NCBI GenBank assembly: GCA_017309015.1
Contig: JAEDAG010000007.1
Coordinates: 47,417 to 111,416 of the forward strand
From: Faecalicatena absiana
Lineage (GTDB): Bacteria; Bacillota; Bacilli; Lactobacillales; Lactobacillaceae
DNA length: 64,000 bases
Direction: 5' to 3'
Within the stretch, counting starts at the first letter, position 1; every line of letters starts with the position of its first letter. Below the pieces are notes generated by a model that was not told the DNA's origin, ran no database searches, and worked only from the letters and a program-made list of their open reading frames with translations. Of this stretch, positions 1-10,206 are shown one piece after another. The position numbers were made by a program, and so were the translations under genes.

Positions 1-988
<988 letters not shown>

Positions 989-1007
989 AATCATCACCTC
1001 ACTATTA

Positions 1008-1035
1008 ATTATCAACAGAAGTCTAGACAAGTCAA
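1008..1035 (-). promoter_or_regulatory. treR-treC promoter with operator
   Basis: Read on the minus strand there is TTGACT (1030-1035), a 16-bp spacer and GATAAT (1008-1013). The palindromic core GTCTAGAC (1021-1028) sits in the spacer, so a bound repressor would block RNA polymerase. This implies autoregulation. Confidence 0.7.
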
Positions 1036-1088
1036 GAGGAAAGAAAAAACCTGCTAAGTTAATTTTGTATTCCCTTACAATAAAATTG

Positions 1089-1117
1089 TTGACAACCTGT
1101 CTAGACAGGATTATGAT
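1089..1117 (+). promoter_or_regulatory. Trehalose PTS promoter with perfect TreR-type operator
   Basis: TTGACA (1089-1094), a 17-bp spacer and TATGAT (1112-1117) form a strong promoter. The spacer carries the perfect 14-bp palindrome CCTGTCTAGACAGG (1096-1109). The same core is found in the divergent treR promoter, so one regulator should control both directions. Confidence 0.8.
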
Positions 1118-1164
1118 TAAGCCGTAAAGACTTGAAACCGAATTCAAAATGAGGAGAAAGAATT

Positions 1165-3093
1165 ATGGCTAATGAGAATGTAAAGCTGCTGAACCCAGTC
1201 AAGGGTGAGGTAGTGGCTTTGGCCAAGACCAGCGACCCGATCTTCAGTCAAGGGATCATGGGCCAGGGCTTTGGCACCAAGCCGGCAAACGGGCAGGTCC
1301 TCGCGCCAGTCAGCGGACAGGTCTCCATGGTGGCTGACAGCAAGCATGCCATCGGAATCGTGACTGACCAGGGACTGGAAGTCCTGCTCCATATGGGCGT
1401 GGACACGGTCAGCCTGAAGGGCGAGCCCTTCAAGGTCCTGGTCAAGACCGGGACAGGGGTCAAGGCTGGTGAGCCGGTGGCTGAAATGAACCTGGAACAA
1501 ATCAAGGATAAGCAACTGGACCCGACGGTCATGACCTTGGTCACCAACTCAGCTGACAAGCTGTCAGGCCTAGACCTGACTGAAGGGGAGGCCGAAGCTG
1601 GCCAGGAGGTCGCGGTGGCCTACCTGAAGAGCGGCGGGGAAGCGGCTCCCTCAAGCAAGAAGCTGTCCCATAAAGAACTGGCAGCCTTCATCATCAAGCA
1701 GGTCGGCGGCAAGGACAACGTGAACAACGTCATCCACTGCATTACCCGCCTGCGCTTCTACTTAAAGGATGAAAGCAAGGCTAATGACGAAGCCCTGAAG
1801 GCCCAGCGCGGCATTTTGGACGTCATGCATGCCTCCGGCCAGTACCAGGTGGTCATCGGCAACGAAGTTGCCGCCGTCTTTGACGAAGTCGTCAAGCAAT
1901 TGGGCGACTTAGGCGACGCGCCCCAAAGCCAGCCGGTAGATGACGGCAAGAATCCAGTCTCACGGGCTTTTGGCAACCTGATCGGCTTCATTACCGGTTC
2001 CATGAGTCCAGTGGTCGGCGTCATTGCCGCGGCCGGGATCATCAAGGGCCTGCTGGCCCTGCTGACTCTGCCGCAGCTGGGGGCGCTATTGAACGTGCAC
2101 AGCACGGCCTACATCACGGTCTCAGCGATCGCTGACGCGGCCTTCTTCTTCCTGCCAGTCCTGGTTGGCTTCTGCGCGGCCCAGCGTCTGAACTCTGACC
2201 CGGTCATTGCCGCGGTCATTGGGGCGGCTCTGGTCTACCCGCAATTGATCACTTGGGGCGGGCAGTACAAGACCATGTTCGCGCTTGGCTCTTTCAAGTT
2301 CCAATTCCTGAACTACTCCTACTCGATCTTCCCAATGATCCTGGCCGCTTGGCTGGCCAAGAAGTTGGAAGACTGGCTGAAGCAGCACTTGCCGGCCTAC
2401 CTGCAGATGATCTTCGTGCCTTTGATCACCATCCTGGTCGTTTCCTTGATCACTTTGGCCATCACTGGCCCAATCATCCAAGGGATCGCCAACGGGATCG
2501 CGGTCGGCATCAACTGGCTGGTCAAGTCCTCCGGCTGGCTGGGCGGCTTCGTGATTGGCGGCCTCTACCAGCTCCTGGTCATCTTCGGCCTGCACTGGGG
2601 CGTCGTGCCGCTGGTTGCCCAGCAGATTGCCGGCTCCGGCGAATCTGCCCTGAACGCCATCATCTGCTCAACCATGATTTCCCAAGGGGCAGCCGTTTTA
2701 GCAGTGGCCATCAAGTCCAAGAAGGCCGACATGAAGGAATTGGGCTTTGCCGCCGCGATTTCCGCCTTCTGCGGGGTGACTGAGCCAGCTATCTACGGGA
2801 TCAACCTGCGCTACCGCAAGGTCTTCATCTCCGGCTTGATCGGCTCAGCTTTCGGCGGCTTGATCACGGGCTTGATGCACGGGACCATGTTTGGCTTTAC
2901 TGGCGGTCTGATCGGCTTCTCCAGCTTCTTCAACCCGAAGAACCCGGCGGACCTGACCAGCTTCTACGCCTTCTTGATTGCGTCCGCGGTTTCTATCGTG
3001 GTCTCCTTCATCGTTACCTGGGTCTGGGGCTACAATGACAACATGACCCAAGGGGCCAAGGTGGAAAAGAAGAAGCGGCCAGGCACGATGTAA
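1165..3093 (+). CDS. treB: Trehalose-specific PTS enzyme II (domain order A-B-C)
   Basis: This 642-residue membrane protein should import and phosphorylate trehalose. Residues 1-130 are a glucose-type EIIA domain with the phospho-accepting His76 (LLHMGVD) and the conserved His61. Residues about 168-250 are EIIB with Cys192 (NVIHCITRLRF). Residues about 265-630 are the EIIC channel with many hydrophobic segments. The sucrose transporter in this window has the order B-C-A, whereas here the A domain leads. The ATG is preceded by GAGGAGA. It lies opposite treR-treC behind an operator-bearing promoter. Trehalose specificity comes from context; the fold alone fits the wider glucose/sucrose PTS family. 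Confidence 0.85.
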   Translation: MANENVKLLNPVKGEVVALAKTSDPIFSQGIMGQGFGTKPANGQVLAPVSGQVSMVADSKHAIGIVTDQGLEVLLHMGVDTVSLKGEPFKVLVKTGTGVKAGEPVAEMNLEQIKDKQLDPTVMTLVTNSADKLSGLDLTEGEAEAGQEVAVAYLKSGGEAAPSSKKLSHKELAAFIIKQVGGKDNVNNVIHCITRLRFYLKDESKANDEALKAQRGILDVMHASGQYQVVIGNEVAAVFDEVVKQLGDLGDAPQSQPVDDGKNPVSRAFGNLIGFITGSMSPVVGVIAAAGIIKGLLALLTLPQLGALLNVHSTAYITVSAIADAAFFFLPVLVGFCAAQRLNSDPVIAAVIGAALVYPQLITWGGQYKTMFALGSFKFQFLNYSYSIFPMILAAWLAKKLEDWLKQHLPAYLQMIFVPLITILVVSLITLAITGPIIQGIANGIAVGINWLVKSSGWLGGFVIGGLYQLLVIFGLHWGVVPLVAQQIAGSGESALNAIICSTMISQGAAVLAVAIKSKKADMKELGFAAAISAFCGVTEPAIYGINLRYRKVFISGLIGSAFGGLITGLMHGTMFGFTGGLIGFSSFFNPKNPADLTSFYAFLIASAVSIVVSFIVTWVWGYNDNMTQGAKVEKKKRPGTM

Positions 3094-3138
3094 TTCCTCA
3101 AAGCTCCCATTTGCATGACAACTCTGAAAAACTTAAAC

Positions 3139-3174
3139 GAAAAAGCTCCTGCAGAAATTGCAGGAGCTTTTTGC
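3139..3174 (+). terminator. Bidirectional terminator between treB and pfk
   Basis: A 13-bp stem AAAAGCTCCTGCA / TGCAGGAGCTTTT with a five-base loop is flanked by A and T runs on both sides. It can serve the two converging genes. Confidence 0.85.
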
Positions 3175-3189
3175 ATATTTAACTTGGAG

Positions 3190-4269
3190 CTACTTGTCAC
3201 CGAAGGTAACGCCCATCAGGCGGGCATTGTTGACCGTCTTGCCTTCAGGGTCGACGTAGGCCAGCTTGCCGGCGGTGTCTTCCAGGGCAATGGAGTCGAC
3301 TTCGCCGCGCTTTAAGACGACCAGCCGGCCAAATGACCGGTTCATGATCAAGCGGGCACCCTCAATCCCAAAGCGGGTTGAGATGGCTCTGTCGTACGCG
3401 TCAGGGGCGCCGCCGCGTTGGGCGTGGCCGATTACCGCGGTCCGGACTTCCTTGGCTGGGAAGAGCTTCTGGAGGTCTTCACCGAGGCCAACGACGACTG
3501 ACTGCCCGTTTCTGGCAGCGACCTTGGCCTTGTACTTCTTCTTAGGCAGCTTGGCGTCTTCCTTGGAGATGGCCCCTTCAGCACAGGCGATCACCGTGAA
3601 GTTCTTGCCTTGCTTTTCGCGCTGCTTGATCTTCTTGGCAATGACGTCCAGGTCGTAAGGGATTTCTGGCAAAAGAATGATGTCGCTGCCGGCGGCCAGA
3701 CCAGCGTGCAGGGTAATGTGGCCGACCTTGTGGCCCATGACCTCAACGACGAAGATCCGGGAGTGGGACTGGGCCGTGGTGCGGATGTCATCCAGGTAGC
3801 GGGTCGCGACGTCTACGGCGCTTTGGAAGCCGAAGGTGTAGTCAGTGCCCCAGGTGTCGTTGTCGATGGTCTTAGGCAGCCCGATCACGTTCAGTCCTTC
3901 TTGGGCCAGCATGTTGGCTGACTTCAAAGACCCGTTGCCGCCCAAAACGGCCAAGGCATCCAGGTTCAGCTTCTTGTAGGTCTTCTTCATGGCAGCGACC
4001 TTGTCAAAGCCGTCTTCGATGACGCGCATGTACTTGAATGGCTGGCGGGAAGTACCAAGGATGGTGCCGCCCTGGTCGATGATGCCTGAGAAGTCTTTTG
4101 GCTGCATCTTGACGTACTTCTCATGCATCAGGCCGTAATAGCCATTCTTGAAGCCGATGATTTCAACGTCGTCGACGCAATTGTAGAGCGTCTTGGCCAA
4201 GCCGCGCATGGTCGCGTTCAAGGCCTGGCAGTCGCCGCCGGAAGTTAAAATTCCAACTCTTAATGTCAT
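3190..4269 (-). CDS. 6-phosphofructokinase, atypical (Gly/Lys active-site type)
   Basis: This 359-residue protein of the PfkA family should phosphorylate fructose-6-phosphate to the 1,6-bisphosphate. The start at 4269 follows GAGAGGAAC. Conserved blocks are GILTSGGDCQALNA (6-19), GGNGS (110-114), PKTIDND (132-138, with the catalytic TIDND) and VVEVMGHKVGH. Ordinary ATP enzymes read GGDGS and PGTIDND, and PPi enzymes read GGDD and PKTIDND. This protein combines the Gly of the ATP type with the Lys of the PPi type, and the Asp before that Gly is Asn. It is therefore unlikely to be the main glycolytic pfkA, which in L. delbrueckii is expected elsewhere next to pyk. The phosphoryl donor cannot be settled by reading. 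Confidence 0.8.
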   Translation of the reverse strand: MTLRVGILTSGGDCQALNATMRGLAKTLYNCVDDVEIIGFKNGYYGLMHEKYVKMQPKDFSGIIDQGGTILGTSRQPFKYMRVIEDGFDKVAAMKKTYKKLNLDALAVLGGNGSLKSANMLAQEGLNVIGLPKTIDNDTWGTDYTFGFQSAVDVATRYLDDIRTTAQSHSRIFVVEVMGHKVGHITLHAGLAAGSDIILLPEIPYDLDVIAKKIKQREKQGKNFTVIACAEGAISKEDAKLPKKKYKAKVAARNGQSVVVGLGEDLQKLFPAKEVRTAVIGHAQRGGAPDAYDRAISTRFGIEGARLIMNRSFGRLVVLKRGEVDSIALEDTAGKLAYVDPEGKTVNNARLMGVTFGDK

Positions 4270-4383
4270 AGTCGTTCCTCTCCGTTTAACTTGCTTTGTC
4301 TGTAACCTTTTCTTTTCTATAAATCTTAAAACAGGTAACAGCTTTAATGCAAGAAGCAAATGTTACAAAAACTTATTTCTGTT

Positions 4384-4432
4384 AGAAAAAAGAGCCACCC
4401 GCTTAAGTGACGCGGATGACTCTTTTATTAAT
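4384..4432 (-). terminator. Terminator after scrA
   Basis: On the minus strand an AGAGTCATCCGC / GCGGGTGGCTCT stem is followed by a run of T. Confidence 0.75.
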
Positions 4433-4478
4433 ATTTTGAAGAAAGAAATTCAAGTATGAGAATGAGAATCAGTTGATC

Positions 4479-6425
4479 CTAGTGGGCCGCTACGGCTACC
4501 AGGCTGTCGCCGTGCTTGACGCTGTCGCTTTCAACGCGGTCAACGTCAGTGTAGGCGTTGGTGTTGGTGATAACGACCATCACCGTCGTGTCGTAGCCTT
4601 CCTTCTTAACGGCGTCAAGGTCAACTTCGCCAAGCTTGTCGCCCTTGTTGACGTGCTGGCCTTGGGTTACGAAGGACTTGAAGTGCTTGCCTTGCAGGTT
4701 GACCGTGTCCAGACCGATGTGGATCAGGACTTCGGCACCATCGTCAGACTTCAAGCCGTAGGCGTGGCCAGTCTTGTAGGCAACTGAAACGACGCCAGTT
4801 ACTGGTGAGTAGACGGTGTTGTCGCTTGGGACGATGGCCGCGCCATCACCCATCAGCTTTTGTGAGAAGACTTCGTCGTTGACTTGTGAAAGGTCTTCTG
4901 ACTTGCCGTCTACAGGAGCAACGATAACTTCGTCCTTAACGGCTGAAACCTTGGCAGCTTCGGCTTGAGCTTCAGCTGGAACTTCTTCAGTTGCAGTTTC
5001 GTCTGCGGCGTCAACTACGGCAACTTCTTCCTTCAGGTTCTTCTTCCCGTAGAGGAAGGTCAAGGCGAAGGCAACCGCGAAGGCAACGAGTTCGCAGACA
5101 ACGTACATTGGGATCGTCTTTGGGTAAATTGACAGGAAGCCCAGGAAGCCGGCTGAACCGAGGGCAGCGGCTTCAACCTTGAGCAGGCCGGCCAATGCTG
5201 ATGCAACGCCTGAACCGATCAGGGCGCAGAAGAATGGGAAGCGGTACTTCAGGTTAACCCCGAAGAGGGCTGGTTCGGTGATCCCCAGCAGGGCTGAGAC
5301 ACCGGCTGATGATGACAGACCCTTCATCTTCTTGTCCTTAGTCAAGAACCAGATAGCGAAGGTTGCGGCACCTTGGGCAACGTTGGCCATTGAGGCAACG
5401 ACGAAGATAAAGTCCCCGGCCCCCTTGCCTGAGGCAAAGGCCGTCAGCAATTGCGTTTCAATGGCTGGGAATGATTGGTGAAGACCGGTCATAACGATGG
5501 CTGAGTAGCAAAGACCAAACAGACCCATGCCGACGAAGCCAGCGGTGTTGTACAGCCAGACGAAGGCGTTGGTGATCCAGTCGGAAACGGTCTTCATCAC
5601 TGGCCCAACGACAACGAAGGTCAAGAAGCCAGTCAAAAGAAGAGAGATCAGTGGGGTGAAGGTAAAGTCAACTGCTGAAGGCAGGTGCTTGTGGAGCCAC
5701 TTTTCCAAGATGGACAGGATCCAGATGGCAGCCAGGACTGGGATAACTTGGTATTGGTAGTTGGTTTGCGATACGTGCAGACCGAAGATGTTCCAGTACT
5801 TAGCAGCCCCGCCCAAGGCAGGAGTAGTCATGATCAAGCCCATGGCCGCGCCAAGGAATTCGTTGGCGCCAAAGCGCTTGGCGGCAGACATGCCGACCAG
5901 GACTGGCATGAACATGAATGGAGCAGCTGACATGACTTGGATCATGTCGGAAATCCCCTTAAGGGCAGGATTCAATTGAATCAATGCCTTAGTTGGGTTG
6001 AACAAGCCTGGGCTAGTCAGGAAGTTGTTGAGGGCCATCATCAAACCACCCGCAACCAGGGCAGGGATGATTGGCACGAAGATGTCACTCAGCAGCTTGA
6101 TAAAGGCCATCACTGGGTTGACCTTCTTACCAGAAGCGGCAACCTCCTTCAAGTCGTCGGTTGACAATTCCTTCAAGCCGGTCTTCTTGATCAATTCGGC
6201 GTAGACGTTGTCAACGTCACCAGGCCCGATGATAACCTGGTATTGGCCGTTGGTCTTGAAAGTCCCCTTAACGTCAGGGTCCTTGTCCAAGGCTGCTTGG
6301 TTAACTTTCGTGTCGTCCTTGAGGACTAAACGTAAACGAGTAGCACAGTGCGCTGCGGCTACCAGATTGTCGCGACCGACATCGGCGATCACGCGATCGG
6401 CAACCTTGCTATAATCCATTGCCAC
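4479..6425 (-). CDS. scrA: Sucrose-specific PTS enzyme II (B-C-A)
   Basis: This protein of about 648 residues has EIIB at residues 1-85 (phospho-Cys in [10 protein letters not shown]), EIIC at about 105-455, and after an acidic Ala/Glu-rich linker a C-terminal EIIA with the active His in VLIHIGLDT. It should import sucrose as sucrose-6-phosphate. A GTG at 6425 lies nine bases after AAGGAG; an ATG two codons downstream has poorer spacing, so GTG is preferred. It is divergent from scrB-scrR, and both promoters overlap TGTCAA-N4-TTGACA operators. Sucrose specificity rests on the scrB/scrR context and on family resemblance. Confidence 0.88.
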   Translation of the reverse strand: MAMDYSKVADRVIADVGRDNLVAAAHCATRLRLVLKDDTKVNQAALDKDPDVKGTFKTNGQYQVIIGPGDVDNVYAELIKKTGLKELSTDDLKEVAASGKKVNPVMAFIKLLSDIFVPIIPALVAGGLMMALNNFLTSPGLFNPTKALIQLNPALKGISDMIQVMSAAPFMFMPVLVGMSAAKRFGANEFLGAAMGLIMTTPALGGAAKYWNIFGLHVSQTNYQYQVIPVLAAIWILSILEKWLHKHLPSAVDFTFTPLISLLLTGFLTFVVVGPVMKTVSDWITNAFVWLYNTAGFVGMGLFGLCYSAIVMTGLHQSFPAIETQLLTAFASGKGAGDFIFVVASMANVAQGAATFAIWFLTKDKKMKGLSSSAGVSALLGITEPALFGVNLKYRFPFFCALIGSGVASALAGLLKVEAAALGSAGFLGFLSIYPKTIPMYVVCELVAFAVAFALTFLYGKKNLKEEVAVVDAADETATEEVPAEAQAEAAKVSAVKDEVIVAPVDGKSEDLSQVNDEVFSQKLMGDGAAIVPSDNTVYSPVTGVVSVAYKTGHAYGLKSDDGAEVLIHIGLDTVNLQGKHFKSFVTQGQHVNKGDKLGEVDLDAVKKEGYDTTVMVVITNTNAYTDVDRVESDSVKHGDSLVAVAAH

Positions 6426-6493
6426 GAGAAAACACTCCTTACTATTTACTACATAACTTGTATCTGAAAACGCTTTTCTTGATTTCGATTACT

Positions 6494-6532
6494 ATGATAG
6501 CGGTTACCAGCTAATATGTCAATCGCTTGACA
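6494..6532 (-). promoter_or_regulatory. scrA promoter and ScrR operator
   Basis: On the minus strand TTGACA (6517-6522), 17 bp and TATCAT (6494-6499) form the promoter. The -35 box is one arm of the palindrome TGTCAA-TCGC-TTGACA (6517-6532), a LacI-type operator. Possible weak cre-like sequences nearby (around 6466 and 6496) each miss two consensus bases. Confidence 0.75.
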
Positions 6533-6581
6533 CAAAATTTTACAAGAAATCTTCCGCCCAGCAATTTTATAGTATTTTTAA

Positions 6582-6622
6582 CATGTCAACCGTTTGACAT
6601 GTTAGCGCTTTATTCATACAAT
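6582..6622 (+). promoter_or_regulatory. scrB-scrR promoter and ScrR operator
   Basis: TTGACA (6594-6599), 17 bp and TACAAT (6617-6622) form the promoter. The -35 box lies inside the 20-bp operator CATGTCAA-CCGT-TTGACATG (6582-6601), whose 8-bp arms are perfect. About 65 bp separate it from the scrA operator. Apart from these sites I see nothing else in the 319-bp intergenic region. Confidence 0.8.
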
Positions 6623-6744
6623 ATAAATAATCACAGAACCATTTGTGATATTGCAAAGACAGGTAGTTTCCACTATATGGTAATTCAGAGAATTTAAAAT
6701 AAAATCAAATTCGGATTGTTTTTAGATTAAGCGAGGCAATAAAA

Positions 6745-8202
6745 ATGGAGTGGACAAGAGAACAAAGATATCTTCCTTATGAGAAGTGGTCAGCCTTAAC
6801 CCTGCTGAAGCTGCAGAGCCAGGCAGCCAAGTCGAAGTACCAATTGCACTACCACATTCACCCGACCAGCGGCCTGCTGAACGACCCCAACGGCTTTTCC
6901 TACTATAATGGCCAATGGCACGTCTTCTACCAGTCATACCCATTCGGCGCCGTTCACGGCTTGAAGTCCTGGGTGCACCTGGTTTCAGATGACCTGGTGA
7001 CTTGGACCAACTTGGGTCAGGCCGTTCTGCCGGACACCAAGCTGGACAGCCACGGGGCATATTCCGGCTCAGCCCGCCAGATTGGCGACAAGCTCTTTTT
7101 GATGTATACGGGCAACGTTCGCGATCAAAACTGGGTCCGGACCTCTTACCAAATCGGGGCCTGGATGGATGAAGCCGGCAACGTCACCAAGCTGGACAAG
7201 CCTTTGATCGAGGCGCCAGACCACGTGACCGAGCACTTCCGCGACCCGCAGATTCTGATGCACAACGGCAAGTACTACGCCATCTTAGGGGCGCAGGACA
7301 AGAAGAACCAGGCTGGCAAGATCAGCATCTGGCGCACCGACAAGATTGATGGCCAGTGGGAAGACCTGGGCTACGTTGACCTGCCGGACATGGGCTACAT
7401 GATCGAATGCCCGAACCTGATCTTCGTTGACGACAAGCCGGTCTTCATCTTCTGCCCGCAAGGGCTGGACAAGCGGATCACCGCTTATGACGACGTGTAC
7501 CCGAATATGTACTGGATCGGCGAAAGCTTTGACTTTGACAGCGGCCATTTCGTCACCAAGCAGAAGGCCCCAATCAACTTGGACTACGGCTTTGACGTCT
7601 ATGCCACCCAAGCCTTCAACGCGCCGGACGGCAACGCCTACGCCATCAGCTGGGTCGGCCTGCCGGACTCAAGCTACCCGACTGACGATGAAGGCTGGGC
7701 CAACTGCCTGAGCCAGGTCAAGAAGCTGTCCATCAAGAAGGGCAAGCTGGTGCAAAAGCCGGTTGCGGCCATGAAGAGCCTGCGCCGCTATCCGGAAAGC
7801 CTGGCCGGGGACCTGGAATTTGATGAAGGCGGCCAGTATGAGCTTAAGCTGGCCATCAAGAAGGATCAGGAAGGCACCTTGACCCTGGCGGCCGACAAGA
7901 ACTTTGAGCAGGGCCTGAAGCTCAGCTTCTCAACGGGCAGCCACGCTTCCTTGACCTTGGACCGGGGCAATGTCGGCGCTGACGTCAACGTTGACTACGG
8001 CACCACCCGCTCGCTGGCCCTGCCAAAGAACCGGGAACTGAAGCTGCGGATTTTTGTCGACCATTCCTTGATCGAAGTCTTCGTTGACGGCGGTCAGGAG
8101 GTCTTGACCGGCCGCTTCTTTGCCCCAGCTGGCAACACCTACGCCAAGATGAGCACGGGCATCGACTACAAGGGCAGCCTGTGGCAGCTGAAAGACATGT
8201 AG
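6745..8202 (+). CDS. scrB: Sucrose-6-phosphate hydrolase (GH32)
   Basis: This 485-residue GH32 enzyme should hydrolyse sucrose-6-phosphate to glucose-6-phosphate and fructose in the cytosol. The family signature LLNDPNG gives the nucleophile Asp47. The transition-state Asp167 is in FRDPQ, and the acid/base Glu221 is in IECPN. A C-terminal beta-sandwich follows (about 365-485). No signal peptide is seen, as expected for a PTS-coupled invertase. It is first in a two-gene unit with scrR, behind a ScrR-operated promoter. The length is normal for the family. Confidence 0.93.
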   Translation: MEWTREQRYLPYEKWSALTLLKLQSQAAKSKYQLHYHIHPTSGLLNDPNGFSYYNGQWHVFYQSYPFGAVHGLKSWVHLVSDDLVTWTNLGQAVLPDTKLDSHGAYSGSARQIGDKLFLMYTGNVRDQNWVRTSYQIGAWMDEAGNVTKLDKPLIEAPDHVTEHFRDPQILMHNGKYYAILGAQDKKNQAGKISIWRTDKIDGQWEDLGYVDLPDMGYMIECPNLIFVDDKPVFIFCPQGLDKRITAYDDVYPNMYWIGESFDFDSGHFVTKQKAPINLDYGFDVYATQAFNAPDGNAYAISWVGLPDSSYPTDDEGWANCLSQVKKLSIKKGKLVQKPVAAMKSLRRYPESLAGDLEFDEGGQYELKLAIKKDQEGTLTLAADKNFEQGLKLSFSTGSHASLTLDRGNVGADVNVDYGTTRSLALPKNRELKLRIFVDHSLIEVFVDGGQEVLTGRFFAPAGNTYAKMSTGIDYKGSLWQLKDM

Positions 8203-8252
8203 TTTGACAAAAAAGTTAAGCAAGTTGCATTTTTTAGAGGAAGGGGAGAATT

Positions 8253-9239
8253 ATGCGGCCAAAGCTTACAGACGTTGCCGAAAAGGCAGGCTGCTCGCCA
8301 ACGACGGTGTCGCGCGTGATCAACAATCACGGCTACATCAGTCAGAAGACCAAGGACAAGGTGTTCGCGGCCATGCGGGAGCTCAACTACCAGCCCAACA
8401 CCCTGGCCAGGTCCTTGCAGGGCAAGCAGACCAAGATGATCGGCATGATCGTCCCGAATATCACCAACCCCTTCTTCGCGGAGCTGGTGGCGGGCGTTGA
8501 GCAGACCCTGGCCGATGACGGCTACAAGCTGCTCTTGTGCGATGCCGACCGCGACAGCGACAAGGAGCACCTCTACCTGCAGATGCTGGAGGCCAACCAG
8601 GTCGACGGGATCATCACGGGCTCGCACAATCTGGGACTGGAGGAATACCAGCGTGTCGGCCTGCCGATCGTGTCTTTTGACCGGGACCTGTCTGATGAGG
8701 TGCCAATCGTCACCTCGGACAACTATCACGGGGGATGCCTGGCCACCCAGGCCCTGATCGATGCCGGCTGCCAGGACATCTATTTTGTCGGCAACCCCTC
8801 AAAGACTGGCAATCCGACCACCAAGCGCTTTTCGGGCTACATGGACACAATGGCGGCGGCTGGCTTGCCGTCGCACACGGCCCGGTCAGCCTTCTATGAG
8901 TCGCCTTTGGCCAAGTCCATGGCCATGCGCGAGCTTTTGCAAAGCGACCGCAAGCTTGACGGGGTCTTCTGCTCAGACGACCTGACCGCGATCCTGCTGC
9001 TCAAGCAGGCCCAGCGTTTGGGGATCAGGGTTCCGGAAGACTTGAAGGTGATCGGCTTTGACGGGACCAAGCTGGTGCAGACCTATCTGCCGGAATTGGC
9101 CACGATCGTCCAGCCAATTGGCGATCTGGCGGCCTTGCTGGTCAAGCTCTTGTATGAGCGGATTGCCGATCCTGACAAGCATTTGGACAAGAACAGCTAC
9201 GTCATGCCGGTCAAGCTCTTGCGCAACCAGACGATTTAG
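8253..9239 (+). CDS. scrR: LacI-family sucrose operon repressor
   Basis: This 328-residue LacI/GalR-type regulator has an N-terminal helix-turn-helix (LTDVAEKAGCSPTTVSRVIN, residues 5-24), a hinge helix with NTLARSLQG, and a periplasmic-binding-protein-like effector domain. The start follows a strong GGAAGGGGAG site. It lies 50 bp after scrB. The two perfect TGTCAA-N4-TTGACA palindromes between scrA and scrB are the likely binding sites, so it would control its own transcription too. The inducer is probably fructose or sucrose-6-phosphate, by family analogy. Confidence 0.9.
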   Translation: MRPKLTDVAEKAGCSPTTVSRVINNHGYISQKTKDKVFAAMRELNYQPNTLARSLQGKQTKMIGMIVPNITNPFFAELVAGVEQTLADDGYKLLLCDADRDSDKEHLYLQMLEANQVDGIITGSHNLGLEEYQRVGLPIVSFDRDLSDEVPIVTSDNYHGGCLATQALIDAGCQDIYFVGNPSKTGNPTTKRFSGYMDTMAAAGLPSHTARSAFYESPLAKSMAMRELLQSDRKLDGVFCSDDLTAILLLKQAQRLGIRVPEDLKVIGFDGTKLVQTYLPELATIVQPIGDLAALLVKLLYERIADPDKHLDKNSYVMPVKLLRNQTI

Positions 9240-9385
9240 CTGAATGAAACAGACAATTTGCAAAAGATGCGGAAGAAAGGGCCAATTTCCTGTTGGCGCT
9301 TTCTTTTTGCTTTCATGTGCGCGAAAAGGAGGCTATAATCGAGGTAAGAACAGCATTGATTAGCAAGCGAAAGAAGGTAACTGCA

Positions 9386-9583
9386 ATGGACAAGAACAAG
9401 AAAAAAACGATGTTGACCCTGGCCCTGTGCTTAGGGATTCTGGGGATTTTGATCTATGCTGGCGAAGTGGCTTACGCCTTCTTGAGAGACCGCAACAAGG
9501 ACATGGACTATACTTTTGACGACTTTGAGGATGACGACATTGGGCCAGAAGAGGCCGAAGCCATCTACAAGAACGAAGAGTAG
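9386..9583 (+). CDS. Small single-pass membrane protein with acidic tail
   Basis: This 65-residue protein starts at the ATG preceded by GAAAGAAGG. A Lys-rich start (MDKNKKK) leads into one hydrophobic segment (about 9-32). An acidic tail follows (DYTFDDFEDDDIGPEEAEA), so the N-in, C-out orientation is likely. I do not recognise the family. It stands alone between scrR and a converging acetyltransferase gene, ahead of a shared terminator. Confidence 0.65.
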   Translation: MDKNKKKTMLTLALCLGILGILIYAGEVAYAFLRDRNKDMDYTFDDFEDDDIGPEEAEAIYKNEE

Positions 9584-9613
9584 GCTGGAAAGCGAGAAAA
9601 GTGAAAAATGAGC

Positions 9614-9646
9614 AAAAAAAGAACCAGCAGCGATGCTGGTTCTTTT
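9614..9646. terminator. Bidirectional terminator
   Basis: A 12-bp stem AAAGAACCAGCA / TGCTGGTTCTTT with a GCGA loop lies between two converging genes. Confidence 0.8.
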
Positions 9647-9669
9647 GTGGTTTTATTTGTTTTCTAAGG

Positions 9670-10206
9670 CTATTTCAGCACGTATTCCAGCAGGTCGCAG
9701 CTGGTTGGGCCGGTATCCTTGTAGCGGACCTTGGCGGTTGCAAAATAGTTGAAGCCATTGCGCTCATACAGCTTGCGGGCGGGCAGGTTGCCGGACTTGC
9801 AGTCCATGCGGATGACCTTGCAGCCAAGCTGCTTGGCTGCTTCTTTGGCGTAGTTCAAGAGCACGGCTGACAAGCCCTGGCCCCGGAAGTCGGGGTGGAC
9901 GGCGTACAAGTGGATGATGGCGATCTCTTTGTCGTCTTTGATTGGCGTTGGCCAGGCAAAGGGCAGGTAGATGGGGGCATTGCCCACGGTCAGCTGGCAG
10001 GCGGCCATGATGCGGTTGTCTTTCAAGCTGAGCAGGAACTGCTGCTGGTCGACGGCTTCGGCCAGGCCGTCTTGAGTAGGGTACTTGCCCCAGTGCCAAC
10101 TGGGACCATATTCGTCATACACCTGGTGCCGGCAGACTTCCATATAAAAAGTGCGCACAGCCGGCTTGTCTTCGGCTTGGGCGCAGCGGTTGATTATGTT
10201 ACTCAT
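9670..10206 (-). CDS. GNAT-family N-acetyltransferase
   Basis: This 178-residue protein has the GNAT fold. The acetyl-CoA-binding motif A is HPDFRGQGLSAVLL (about 112-125), preceded by the beta-strand IAIIHLYAV and followed by LYERNGF. Such enzymes transfer an acetyl group from acetyl-CoA to an amine; the substrate cannot be told. A weak resemblance to lactobacillar acetyltransferases of unknown role is all that can be claimed. It is a single gene, convergent with the small membrane protein. Confidence 0.8.
   Translation of the reverse strand: MSNIINRCAQAEDKPAVRTFYMEVCRHQVYDEYGPSWHWGKYPTQDGLAEAVDQQQFLLSLKDNRIMAACQLTVGNAPIYLPFAWPTPIKDDKEIAIIHLYAVHPDFRGQGLSAVLLNYAKEAAKQLGCKVIRMDCKSGNLPARKLYERNGFNYFATAKVRYKDTGPTSCDLLEYVLK

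Noticed and set aside
4337..4368. GTAACA / TGTTAC repeat upstream of the phosphofructokinase gene as an operator
   Set aside because: The matched arms are only six bases plus a few scattered pairs, and no promoter could be placed clearly around them.
6466..6509. cre sites in the scrA-scrB intergenic region
   Set aside because: The best candidates each miss two consensus bases, so I mention them only in passing and do not annotate them.
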